Shown here piece after piece: positions 9,424 to 17,497 of a stretch of 59,784 nucleotides of DNA. Origin of the DNA: Micavibrio sp. UBA5703 (GTDB lineage Bacteria > Pseudomonadota > Alphaproteobacteria > Micavibrionales > Micavibrionaceae). The position numbers and the translations under genes are program-made. Location of the stretch: contig DIHF01000010.1 in NCBI GenBank assembly GCA_002420015.1, forward strand, positions 39,846 through 99,629, given 5' to 3'. Within the stretch, counting starts at the first letter, position 1, and every line of letters begins with the position of its first letter. The notes beneath the pieces were generated by a model. That model was not told the origin of the DNA and did no database searches. It was given only the letters and a program-made list of their open reading frames with translations.

Positions 9424-10303
9424 AATTTCTGTCATCATACCGGCCTATAACAGGGCGCATCTTTTGCGGCGTACCGTTGCAAGTGTGGCTGCGCAAACCA
9501 CGCTTCCGTTTGAGGTTATCATTGTCGATGATGAATCCCCTGACGACACGCCTGCCGTTTGCGCAGCCCTGATGGAGGAATACCAGGGAAAACTCAACCT
9601 GGGTTACACGCGTCACGAAAAGAACAAGGGTGAGGGTGGTGCGCGCAACACGGGGATCAGGCTTGCAAAGGGAAATTACCTGTCTTTTCTTGACTCCGAC
9701 GATGAATGGCTGCCGGAAAAGATTGAGCGGCAAATTGATTTTCTTGCAAAAACCGGAGTTGACGGCGTCTTTTGTGAAACATTTCTGGTTGAAAACGAAG
9801 ACTATGACGCTGCAGAACAGGTCAGGATAGACCATGACAAAATCATCCCTGAACATCTATTGACCCGAGGGTGCGGCTATGGGACGGGAACCAATCTTAT
9901 GATCGCCCGCACAGCCGTAGGGAGCGAGTTATTCGATGAAACGATGCGTCTTTTCATTGATCTCGACTGGCTGTACCGCGTGTCTCAGCGTGCGGATATC
10001 AGGATCATGCACGAAGCTTTGACCTGTTATCACAAAGCCCCGATGCGTGCGGGGGATTATGTGCTGTCGCACGTGAAAGTATTCATGGAAAAATACAGGC
10101 AGAAATTGCAGAAATGGCCCTTCTATAAAAGATGGCAGGTGTATTCCTGCATGAACTGGTCTGTCGCGCTCGCCTATGAAGGAAATGGTCATTATATGAG
10201 CGCGGTACGACACTTCGTTCCCGGAATTCTCCAGTCGCCAGTGCGAAATCCGGGCCAATACTACCATGTCTTCAGGTGCTTCGTGAAAGGTCTGCTTCGA
10301 TGA
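9410..10303 (+). CDS. Glycosyltransferase family 2
   Basis: The 297-residue product starts at the ATG at 9410, which overlaps the previous gene by 14 bp. The fold is GT-A: the opening is ISVIIPAYNRAHLL, then IIVDDESPDDT, then GGARNTGI, and the DSDDEW block has the metal-binding DSD at residues 95-97. Family 2 enzymes are inverting transferases that use UDP- or dTDP-sugars. No membrane segments are visible, so it probably acts at the cytoplasmic face on a lipid-linked acceptor. The stop overlaps the next start (ATGA). Acceptor and sugar are unknown. Confidence 0.85.
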   Translation: MRDFKISVIIPAYNRAHLLRRTVASVAAQTTLPFEVIIVDDESPDDTPAVCAALMEEYQGKLNLGYTRHEKNKGEGGARNTGIRLAKGNYLSFLDSDDEWLPEKIERQIDFLAKTGVDGVFCETFLVENEDYDAAEQVRIDHDKIIPEHLLTRGCGYGTGTNLMIARTAVGSELFDETMRLFIDLDWLYRVSQRADIRIMHEALTCYHKAPMRAGDYVLSHVKVFMEKYRQKLQKWPFYKRWQVYSCMNWSVALAYEGNGHYMSAVRHFVPGILQSPVRNPGQYYHVFRCFVKGLLR

Positions 10304-11187
10304 GTCTTATTCTGGGGGCCGTGCAATTCGGTATGGAATACGGCGTGACGAATAAGTCGGGCAAACCGGCCAGCGCAGCGGCGTTCAATGCGCTGGATAC
10401 CGCCTGGGACGCAGGCATTCATGTTCTCGACAGCGCGCAGGGGTATGGACAGGCAAATAGGCTGATTGCGGAATATCATGCGGAACGGCCGCAACGTTTT
10501 TCCATTATCAACAAAGTCATGCGCGAACCGGAAACCCCCGAAGAAGTCGTTTCTTCGCTTCGGCGGGAGCGGGAGGAAATGGATATTCATAAATTCTCCT
10601 GCGTGATGTTGCATTACGCGCCGTCCGTCCGGCCCGATCTTCCGGGACGGTTTCTGGATGACCTCAAGTCGTCAGGCATAACCGAACATGTGGGGATTTC
10701 TATTGAAACGCCCGCCGACTATGAAAAACTTAAGGACAGATTTCGTTTCGATATTGTTCAACTGCCCCTGAATTTTTTGAGTCAGGAATTCATTTCTGAC
10801 GATTTTTTAAGGGATTTAAAAGAGGACGGCGTTGAAATCCATGCACGCTCTGCCTTCTTGCAGGGGTTAACTATTGCAAACCCACGCGAAATTCCGGACT
10901 ATCTTTCGGGGCTTGCCCCCAGTATTCGTGAGTTTCATGAAGATTGCGCAGAAACAGGCATTTCCCCGCTGACGGGGAGCCTGATGTTCCTTGAGCAGAA
11001 GTCCTTCATCGAGCATATTGTTGTTGGAGCGCAGGATTCAAGGCAAATGAAAGAGATCGTTACGGCTTACGATATGGCGCGGGATGTGCTTCGCCAGGGG
11101 AAAAATCTCTCATGGGGAAAATACGCAATCCGTGATTTCAAGCTGGCTCACCCGTCCTGTTGGGGTGAGTTGAGGAAGGGGGGATGA
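10300..11187 (+). CDS. Aldo/keto reductase family protein
   Basis: The product has 295 residues from the ATG at 10300 (ATGA overlap with the glycosyltransferase). The expected catalytic tetrad is present: D44 and Y49 in DSAQGYG, K72 in INKVM and H105 in VMLHYAP, in a TIM-barrel NADPH-dependent oxidoreductase. Members of this branch occur in glycan and nonulosonate loci, where they may reduce a sugar carbonyl or act on a nucleotide sugar. The function here is inferred from context only. It is the last gene of the overlapping series; the next gene follows after a 43-bp gap. Confidence 0.75.
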   Translation: MSLILGAVQFGMEYGVTNKSGKPASAAAFNALDTAWDAGIHVLDSAQGYGQANRLIAEYHAERPQRFSIINKVMREPETPEEVVSSLRREREEMDIHKFSCVMLHYAPSVRPDLPGRFLDDLKSSGITEHVGISIETPADYEKLKDRFRFDIVQLPLNFLSQEFISDDFLRDLKEDGVEIHARSAFLQGLTIANPREIPDYLSGLAPSIREFHEDCAETGISPLTGSLMFLEQKSFIEHIVVGAQDSRQMKEIVTAYDMARDVLRQGKNLSWGKYAIRDFKLAHPSCWGELRKGG

Positions 11188-11230
11188 TTTTTTTCTGTAA
11201 CTCTAGATCTGAGAGAGCAGGGGGCTTTTC

Positions 11231-13156
11231 ATGTCATTGAAATATCGACCTGAAATCGATGGCTTGCGTGCCGTATCTGTCATGGCTGTGATTATTTATC
11301 ACGCTGGTCTTTTATTCCAGGGCAAGAATATCCTGAGTGGCGGGTTTATCGGTGTCGATATTTTCTTCGTAATTTCCGGCTACCTGATTACTTCGATTAT
11401 CCTGAAAGAAACGGGCCGGGGAACCTTCAGTTTTGTTCATTTTTACATCCGGCGCATCAGGAGAATCCTGCCCGCACTATTTACGGTCATGATCGTCAGC
11501 CTCCCTTTTGCATGGTTGTATTTGATGCCCCATGCCGTGAAAGAATACGCGGGATCGGTATTGTCCTCTTTGTTCTTTGTATCGAATATCTGGTTTTGGC
11601 AGCAAGACAGTTACTGGGCCGTAGACTCAAAGCTAAAACCATTCCTGCATACGTGGTCTTTGTCTGTGGAAGAGCAATTCTATATCCTCTACCCGCTTAC
11701 AATAGCGCTTTTGTGGAAATACGCCCGAAAATATATTCTTGGAATCATGATAGGCGGGTTTTTCTGCTCTTTATTTGTGGCGCACTTTGCCAGTGAGCAC
11801 TTCGCTACTGCCGGCTTTTATCTTTTGCCGACACGTGGGTGGGAGTTGCTGGGGGGGGGTATTCTTGCAAAACTTGGAATGGAGCAAGAAGGAAACAGGT
11901 TACGGATTATAAATGGCCTGATGCCTAAAATCGGAATATTGCTGATTTTGGGTTCATTCTTCCTATTCGATCACCAAACGCAACATCCTTCGTTCATGAC
12001 GCTGTTTCCTGTTTTCGGTTCCATGTTGCTGATCCGGTTTTGCAGCGAGGGCGAGTTGGTTACAAAGATTCTGAGCAGCCGTATTTTTGTGGGTGTGGGG
12101 CTTATCTCTTACGGCCTTTACATTTGGCACTATCCTATTTTCGCTTTTGCTCAAATCAGAAATCCTTTCCCGTCTTCATTGGATAAGACAGTATGGATTA
12201 CGAGCACTTTTCTCTTGTCGGTGCTGACGTATTTCATGGTCGAAAAACCTGCGCGCAATTTCAAAACAATTAGCACCGAAAGGCTGATGACTTGCTTGAT
12301 TGCCTCGTTTCTCTTTATTGCCGGAGTGACGGGATATACCTATTTCAATGGCGGCCTCTGGGGGCGTTTTCAGGATTGGCAGATCGAGTATATGGGTATA
12401 GAAGGCCAGAAAGGACAATCTTTTTCCGATTATGTGAGCGCAGAATATGATAGGCACAGGGCGTTGAGCTTTCAGGAAAGCAGCAACAAAAAACGCCTCC
12501 TGATTATCGGCGATAGCTATTCACAGGATATTTTCAATGTCTTGAAAGAGGGCGGGTTGCTGGATGACATTGAGGTCATCACAAATTACATTCCTGCGCG
12601 CTGCCAGAACGTTCCTGCTGATGTATCTTACGAGGATCACATCAAAAATGAGGATATCGAAACATGCCGCAATGTGTACAGAGTCGGTCACCCGGCCTTG
12701 GATAAGGCCATGCAGCAAGCGGATATGATTATCGTTACTGCCGCATGGGACGATTACACGACACCGCAGATTCCGCGCCTTTATGCGGAATTGAAAAGGA
12801 AATCACGTGCAAAAATAATCGTTTTCGGGCGGAAAGAATTTTACGAGATGAAGATGCAGGATATCCTCTCCATCCATAGTCGACAGGATGTCATTCTGCT
12901 AAAGAAAAGTACGCTTGATAAAGATCACATGAAACATGTCAAGCTGGCCGGGCGTTTAATGAGTGACAATAAAGACTATATCGACCTGCATCAGGTTATA
13001 TGTGGTGAAGGTGAAGAGTGCCCTGTCTCAACGCCAAATGGCTTCGCTATCAGTTACGACGGCGGGCACCTGACCAAAGAGGGGGCCTGCTATGTGTCTG
13101 ATATATTGAAAGACAATAGTAAATTTGTAGAAAAATGGCGGACTGCTTTCGAATAA
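11231..13156 (+). CDS. OafA/YrhL-type acyltransferase with C-terminal SGNH-like domain
   Basis: The protein has 641 residues. The N-terminal acyltransferase 3 domain (about 1-370, roughly ten membrane spans) begins YRPEIDGLRAVSVMAVIIYHAG, with the catalytic-type His, and includes VDIFFVISGYLI and SLSVEEQFYILYP. A periplasmic SGNH hydrolase-like domain follows, recognisable from IIGDSYSQDIFNVL (block I, GDSYS) and a late DGGHLT segment (block V with His). The fusion is typical of O-acetyltransferases that modify O-antigen, capsule or peptidoglycan. A start-proximal GCAGGGGG ribosome-binding sequence is present. It is the second acyltransferase of the locus, so the glycan is probably acylated at two positions or in two steps. 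Confidence 0.85.
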   Translation: MSLKYRPEIDGLRAVSVMAVIIYHAGLLFQGKNILSGGFIGVDIFFVISGYLITSIILKETGRGTFSFVHFYIRRIRRILPALFTVMIVSLPFAWLYLMPHAVKEYAGSVLSSLFFVSNIWFWQQDSYWAVDSKLKPFLHTWSLSVEEQFYILYPLTIALLWKYARKYILGIMIGGFFCSLFVAHFASEHFATAGFYLLPTRGWELLGGGILAKLGMEQEGNRLRIINGLMPKIGILLILGSFFLFDHQTQHPSFMTLFPVFGSMLLIRFCSEGELVTKILSSRIFVGVGLISYGLYIWHYPIFAFAQIRNPFPSSLDKTVWITSTFLLSVLTYFMVEKPARNFKTISTERLMTCLIASFLFIAGVTGYTYFNGGLWGRFQDWQIEYMGIEGQKGQSFSDYVSAEYDRHRALSFQESSNKKRLLIIGDSYSQDIFNVLKEGGLLDDIEVITNYIPARCQNVPADVSYEDHIKNEDIETCRNVYRVGHPALDKAMQQADMIIVTAAWDDYTTPQIPRLYAELKRKSRAKIIVFGRKEFYEMKMQDILSIHSRQDVILLKKSTLDKDHMKHVKLAGRLMSDNKDYIDLHQVICGEGEECPVSTPNGFAISYDGGHLTKEGACYVSDILKDNSKFVEKWRTAFE

Positions 13157-13179
13157 TAATTCGATTTTTTATATACGAA

Positions 13180-13213
13180 CTTTCGGTAGACGTAAAATGC
13201 CGAAAGCTGTTTT
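13180..13213 (+). terminator. Possible rho-independent terminator after the acyltransferase
   Basis: CTTTCGG at 13180-13186 pairs with CCGAAAG at 13200-13206 across a 13-base loop and is followed by CTGTTTT. The stem is short and the T-run weak, but it lies 24 bp past the acyltransferase stop and faces a convergent gene, where a terminator is expected. Confidence 0.35.
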
Positions 13214-13250
13214 GAAAAAGCCGGGCGGCTTCGTCAAGCTATGCCGCCCG
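13211..13250 (-). terminator. Rho-independent terminator of the methyltransferase gene
   Basis: On the minus strand an 8-bp GC stem (13243-13250 with 13222-13229) closes a 13-base loop and is followed by GGCTTTTTC. The upstream stem arm lies within the last codons of the methyltransferase and the other arm is just past its stop. This is a good intrinsic terminator shape. Confidence 0.65.
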
Positions 13251-14171
13251 CGTCAGAAGGGCAAGGCTTGTTGCGTGCAGTCCCTGCTTTGTCTCCCACG
13301 GGAGATTGCCGAGGGGGAGAACCTTGATAGTCCTGTTCTCGTGCATGATGCGGTCAAGCGCCATAAAAGGGCCGGCAATGATGTTCCCATCCCGGAACAG
13401 AGGCTTACCCCCCGGATAGTAATCATGCAGAAGGATAACGCCATTTTCGCCCAGAACACGCAAGGCAAGGGATACTTCTTCGTATACAGTGCGGGATGAA
13501 TGGTCGCCGTCGAGAAAAATAAAATTGAACTTTTCTCCCGCGTTTTTGAGAAAGTCCGAAGACGATGACGCGTGGAAGCTAACCCTGTCCGATAATCCCA
13601 GCTTTTCAAGAGATTCGCGGGGGGGCATCTTCAGCCCAAGCCCCTTCCATGGGCCCTGCGGGCCGTTCACATTCAGGATGTCGACGGTGCTCATCACGGA
13701 GCCGGGCGATGCATTTTTCAATGCCTCTGCCAGAAACACGGTCGAGGCTCCGATGTGTGTTCCGATCTCAAGCAGGCGTTGGGGTTTGAGAGCGTGCACA
13801 AGATAATAAAGGGCGCGCCGGTCTCCCGGATTGACTCCGCCCATGGCCGAAGTTTGCCCGTACACGCCGGTTATTTTTTTAAGTGCCGCCGTCCATGAGC
13901 GCTCCAGCTCAGGGTCGGAAAAAATGGCTTCGAGCGCCTCGGTGCCAAATGCCGGCTTAAGAGGGTTCTCCTGAAAAATCTGTGTCGGCGTCGTGCCCAA
14001 GCGGACCCTGTCGCGCAGGATAACGGCCTGTTGCAGCAGGGGGCGGGGCAGGATCTTTTTAAGTATCGCTTTCACGGCTTTGATTTTATAGAGAGTTTTT
14101 GTGAAAAGACAATAACGTTCAGGCCGTTTGGCGGGTGCTGGCGCCAAGGGCGTTTGTAGTAATAACGCCAT
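13239..14171 (-). CDS. SAM-dependent class I methyltransferase
   Basis: The protein has up to 310 residues. Motif I is LEIGTHIGASTVFLAEAL, followed by the acidic strand end STVDILN and a FIFLDGDHSSRTVYEE block, then GVILLHDYYPGG. This arrangement is seen in the Methyltransf_24/CmcI-like O-methyltransferases that act on small molecules or sugars. The first ~30 residues are Pro/Ala/Lys-rich and poorly methyltransferase-like, so a GTG start at 14075 (VKAILKKIL) is also possible; neither start has a strong ribosome-binding site. It is transcribed against the glycan operon and towards it, with its own terminator, and divergently from rsmH. A role in glycan O-methylation is inferred from position. 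Confidence 0.7.
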   Translation of the reverse strand: MALLLQTPLAPAPAKRPERYCLFTKTLYKIKAVKAILKKILPRPLLQQAVILRDRVRLGTTPTQIFQENPLKPAFGTEALEAIFSDPELERSWTAALKKITGVYGQTSAMGGVNPGDRRALYYLVHALKPQRLLEIGTHIGASTVFLAEALKNASPGSVMSTVDILNVNGPQGPWKGLGLKMPPRESLEKLGLSDRVSFHASSSSDFLKNAGEKFNFIFLDGDHSSRTVYEEVSLALRVLGENGVILLHDYYPGGKPLFRDGNIIAGPFMALDRIMHENRTIKVLPLGNLPWETKQGLHATSLALLTRAA

Positions 14172-14230
14172 TGTTTTCTGTAATTCTTTGGGGCGGGGGT
14201 ATTGTCAGCGATGAGGGTAATTTTTGCACA

Positions 14231-14356
14231 GATTCGTTTTCTGTGATTAACTCATTGGCGAATCGTTGGTTTTATTGACGATTCAAAGGGTTTCGTGATA
14301 CTTCAGTAAGGATTCAAGGCTTGTGTTTCTGCGGGTTTTGAGTCCGTCCACGATTC
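14231..14356. promoter_or_regulatory. GANTC-rich promoter region of the dcw cluster
   Basis: Six GANTC sites lie in 126 bp: 14231, 14260, 14280, 14311, 14340 and 14352 (first base of each). By chance about 0.5 would be expected. GANTC is the target of the CcrM adenine methyltransferase of Alphaproteobacteria, whose methylation state, read by GcrA, controls division genes in Caulobacter. The region lies between the divergent methyltransferase gene and rsmH, so it should hold the promoter of the cluster. I do not see a convincing -35/-10 pair or a clear CtrA site. The functional link is inference. Confidence 0.5.
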
Positions 14357-14388
14357 TATTTTTTGCCGTATCATCAGGGTTTTGCGTT

Positions 14389-15321
14389 ATGGATCATGCG
14401 CCCGTCATGCTGAATGAGGTCATGGAGGCTTTGTCTCCGGTGGACCGGGGGGTTTATGTCGACGGCACGTTCGGTGCGGGCGGTTATACGCGTGCCATTC
14501 TGGACGCTGCCGATTGCACGGTGGTGGCGATCGACCGCGATGTGTCTGCCGCGCCCCGCGCTGCGGCGCTCAAGGAAAATTACGGCGAGCGCCTTGTTTT
14601 CGTTCATGGCCGCTTTGGCGAAGTTGAAGAACTTCTGCAGCGTGCCGGATTTGATAAGGTCGATGGCTTTGTTCTCGATCTTGGCGTTTCCTCCATGCAG
14701 CTCGATCAGGCGGAACGCGGGTTTTCATTCCGGTACGATGCGCCGCTTGATATGCGCATGGATATGTCTGAAGCCACGGAGACAGCGGCTGATATCGTGA
14801 ACACTTACGCCGAAAAGGATTTGGCGGATTTGATTTATGCTTACGGGCAGGAGCGCCATTCGCGGCGCGTCGCAAAGAAAATCGTTGAGGCGCGAAGCGC
14901 CGGACGCATTGAAACCACAGGTGCTCTGGCCGAGATTGTGCGCGGTGCTGTGCGCAAATCGGCGAAGGATTCCATCGATCCGGCCACGCGCACGTTTCAG
15001 GCGCTGCGTATTGCCGTGAACGATGAGCTTGGCGAGCTTGAGCGTGCGCTTGCTGCGTCCGAAAGAATTTTAAAACCCGGCGGGCGGCTGGTCGTCGTGT
15101 CGTTTCATTCGCTGGAGGACGGCGCGGTAAAAGATTTTCTCAAGGAGCGTTCGGGGCGGCAGGATCGCGGCTCTCGCTATTATCCGGGACGCGAGGCGGA
15201 GGGTGTGGCAGCCTTTACGCTCATGCACACCAAAGCCCTTAAACCCACAGAACAAGAAACGGCGGTTAATCCGCGCGCGCGTTCGGCGCGTCTGCGCGCA
15301 GGGGTCAGGGTGGCGGCATGA
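14389..15321 (+). CDS. rsmH: 16S rRNA (cytosine(1402)-N4)-methyltransferase
   Basis: The protein has 310 residues from the ATG at 14389 (MDHAPVML, the usual RsmH opening). An in-frame extension to 14323 exists, but it runs through promoter-like sequence. The SAM-binding motif VDGTFGAGGYTRAIL (residues ~24-38) and the segments DGFVLDLGVSSMQLDQAERGFSF and VVSFHSLED are diagnostic. RsmH methylates C1402 of 16S rRNA in the P site. It opens the dcw cluster, but the mraZ gene that normally precedes it is absent. Its stop overlaps ftsL (ATGA). Confidence 0.97.
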   Translation: MDHAPVMLNEVMEALSPVDRGVYVDGTFGAGGYTRAILDAADCTVVAIDRDVSAAPRAAALKENYGERLVFVHGRFGEVEELLQRAGFDKVDGFVLDLGVSSMQLDQAERGFSFRYDAPLDMRMDMSEATETAADIVNTYAEKDLADLIYAYGQERHSRRVAKKIVEARSAGRIETTGALAEIVRGAVRKSAKDSIDPATRTFQALRIAVNDELGELERALAASERILKPGGRLVVVSFHSLEDGAVKDFLKERSGRQDRGSRYYPGREAEGVAAFTLMHTKALKPTEQETAVNPRARSARLRAGVRVAA

Positions 15322-15770
15322 GAAGGGTATGGCGCAAATATCTGGCGGTGTTTGTTCTGGCGGGGTTGTCGGGTGCGATGCTGTTGCAAACCAGCCAGAG
15401 TGTCCAGCAGGCCGAGGACGATTTGCGCCGCCTGCAAAAATCCGTCGATCATGAAAAAGAAACCATCCGCGTTTTACAGGCGGAATGGGCGCATCTCAAC
15501 CGCCCTGACCGCCTTGAATCTTTGGCCGGGCAGTATCTCGATCTCGTGCCGCCAGGGCCGGGGCAGGTTTTGAAAGACCCCGGCCAGTTGCCGGTTCCGG
15601 CCCCGGGCGCGCCTGTTCCTCCGGCCAAGCCCGCTTTTGAAGGCGCGGCACAGCCTGTGTCCCTGTCAACGCCGCAGCCGCCTGCCGCCAAACCGGAATC
15701 TATTTCACAGCCGCAGGAAGAAGATTTCAACAAGCTGATCGAGGATGTGCAGAAGGGGGGCGTGCAATGA
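15318..15770 (+). CDS. ftsL: Cell division protein FtsL
   Basis: This 150-residue bitopic protein has a short basic cytoplasmic tail, one membrane segment (about residues 8-25, KYLAVFVLAGLSGAMLL) and a periplasmic coiled-coil region (VQQAEDDLRRLQKSVDHEKETIRVLQAEW). FtsL joins FtsB and FtsQ to activate FtsW-FtsI at the septum. The WAHLNRPDRLESLA motif is the conserved part of alphaproteobacterial FtsL. A Pro/Ala-rich C-terminal tail (about residues 78-135) makes it longer than many homologues. It overlaps rsmH and ftsI by 4 bp each. Confidence 0.9.
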   Translation: MRRVWRKYLAVFVLAGLSGAMLLQTSQSVQQAEDDLRRLQKSVDHEKETIRVLQAEWAHLNRPDRLESLAGQYLDLVPPGPGQVLKDPGQLPVPAPGAPVPPAKPAFEGAAQPVSLSTPQPPAAKPESISQPQEEDFNKLIEDVQKGGVQ

Positions 15771-17497
15771 TCCTGAGCCGCCTTCGCATCCATTCGATCA
15801 AGATCGCCGGCGAGCGCAGCTCCGCCATCGATCAGGCGCGGGGACGGCTTGTGCTCATCAGTGCGGTTTTCATGCTGTGTTACATGATGATCGCCGTGCG
15901 TGTTGTTGACCTCACGCTTATTCAGGGGCAGTTCGGGCAGGTGCGCGGTCCCTCTGAACTCGCCGTTTCTGATCCCGTTGTAACGAACGCCGCGCCCGCT
16001 GCCGCTGTGGCGGCGCGTGCGGATATTGTCGACCGCAACGGTGTGTTGCTGGCGACAACGCTCAAGATGGCCTCGCTTTACGCCAATCCGGCGCTGATCG
16101 ACGATGCCGAAAGCACGGCCAGGGGGCTGGCAAAAATTTTTCCCGAGTTGTCCTATGGCGATGTCCTGCAAAAATTGCAGAAAGGAAAAAACTTTATCTG
16201 GATACGGCGCAACCTGACGCCGGAGCAGCAATACGCGGTGCTGGAGCTTGGCCAGCCGGGCCTCGGGTTTGAACGGCAGGACGCCCGCATCTATCCGCAA
16301 GGGCCGCTGGCCGCGCATCTGGTCGGGTATGCGGATATAGACAATCACGGGCTGGCGGGGGTCGAGCGCAGCTTCGACAGTTACTTGAGCGACGGCAAGC
16401 CGTTGACCTTGAGCGTCGATATCCGCCTCCAGCACGCGCTGCGCCGCGAGGTGCAAAAGGCGATCAGCGATTTCAGCGCCATCGGCGGCACGGGCGTTAT
16501 CATGGACGTGACGAACGGTGAGATTCTGGCGGGGGTATCGCTGCCGGATTTCGATCCGAATGCGGCCGGAAGCGCAAAGAAAGATGCCGTATTCAACCGG
16601 CTGACCCTGGGGGTTTACGAGCTTGGCTCGATGTTCAAGATTTTCTCGACGGCTGCGCTGCTCGAGACGCAAGGGCTGCCGATGTCGACGAAATTCGATG
16701 CACGCGAGCCGATCAAAATCGGGCGCTTTACCATCAACGACTATCACGCGCAAAAACGTGTCCTGACCATTCCCGAAGTGTTCATGCATTCGTCCAATAT
16801 CGGATCGGCCCTGATGGGCCAGACGGTCGGCACCAAAGCGTTGCGCGATTTTTATACGGATATTGGGTTGCTTACGCCGATGGAGATCGAGATTTCAGAA
16901 ATAGGAAAGCCGCAACATCCTGAGCGCTGGGGCGAGATCGACACATTGACCGCTTCCTACGGGCACGGCATTTCGACAACGCCGCTTCAGATGGTTTCCG
17001 CCGTTTCGACGATTGTAAACGGCGGGTTTTTCGTTAAGCCGAAACTGGTGATGGGCGCGGAAAGCGCTTCTGCTGAAAACAGCGCCTTGCGTGTCGTCTC
17101 GCCGCAAACCGCCGAAAGCATGCGCAAGCTCATGCGGCTGGTGGTGACCGAAGGGACGGGCGAGAAGGCAGACGTTCCGGGCTACAGCGTCGGCGGGAAA
17201 ACCGGAACGGCGGAAAAGACGGGTATCGGCGGCTATGATCGCAACCGCCTGATTTCATCCTTCGTCGGCGTCTTTCCGATGGAAGAGCCGCGCTATGCCG
17301 TGATGGTGATGGTGGATGAGCCGAAGGGAAACAAGAAAAGCTTCGGTTACGCCACGGCGGGCTGGGTGGCGGCCCCTGCGGTATCCCGTACGATTGCCTC
17401 GATGGGGTCCATTCTGAACATACCCGCAAAGCCCCTGGGCGAGAGTGTCGATATCAGTGAATCCCTCAAGCAATATGTGAGCGACGAACATGAATGA
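15767..17497 (+). CDS. ftsI: Peptidoglycan D,D-transpeptidase FtsI (PBP3)
   Basis: The protein has 576 residues with a cytoplasmic tail, a single membrane anchor (about residues 28-50), a pedestal domain beginning at RADIVDRNGVLLA and the transpeptidase domain. All three active-site motifs are present: S288-M-F-K291, S342-S-N344 and K478-T-G480. FtsI cross-links septal peptidoglycan with the glycosyltransferase FtsW, encoded downstream. It overlaps ftsL by 4 bp and murE by 8 bp. Nothing is missing or unusual. Confidence 0.97.
   Translation: MILSRLRIHSIKIAGERSSAIDQARGRLVLISAVFMLCYMMIAVRVVDLTLIQGQFGQVRGPSELAVSDPVVTNAAPAAAVAARADIVDRNGVLLATTLKMASLYANPALIDDAESTARGLAKIFPELSYGDVLQKLQKGKNFIWIRRNLTPEQQYAVLELGQPGLGFERQDARIYPQGPLAAHLVGYADIDNHGLAGVERSFDSYLSDGKPLTLSVDIRLQHALRREVQKAISDFSAIGGTGVIMDVTNGEILAGVSLPDFDPNAAGSAKKDAVFNRLTLGVYELGSMFKIFSTAALLETQGLPMSTKFDAREPIKIGRFTINDYHAQKRVLTIPEVFMHSSNIGSALMGQTVGTKALRDFYTDIGLLTPMEIEISEIGKPQHPERWGEIDTLTASYGHGISTTPLQMVSAVSTIVNGGFFVKPKLVMGAESASAENSALRVVSPQTAESMRKLMRLVVTEGTGEKADVPGYSVGGKTGTAEKTGIGGYDRNRLISSFVGVFPMEEPRYAVMVMVDEPKGNKKSFGYATAGWVAAPAVSRTIASMGSILNIPAKPLGESVDISESLKQYVSDEHE

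Noticed and set aside
15449..16789. Minus-strand open frame opposite ftsL/ftsI (446 codons)
   Set aside because: Antisense to two clearly real genes; no family resemblance.
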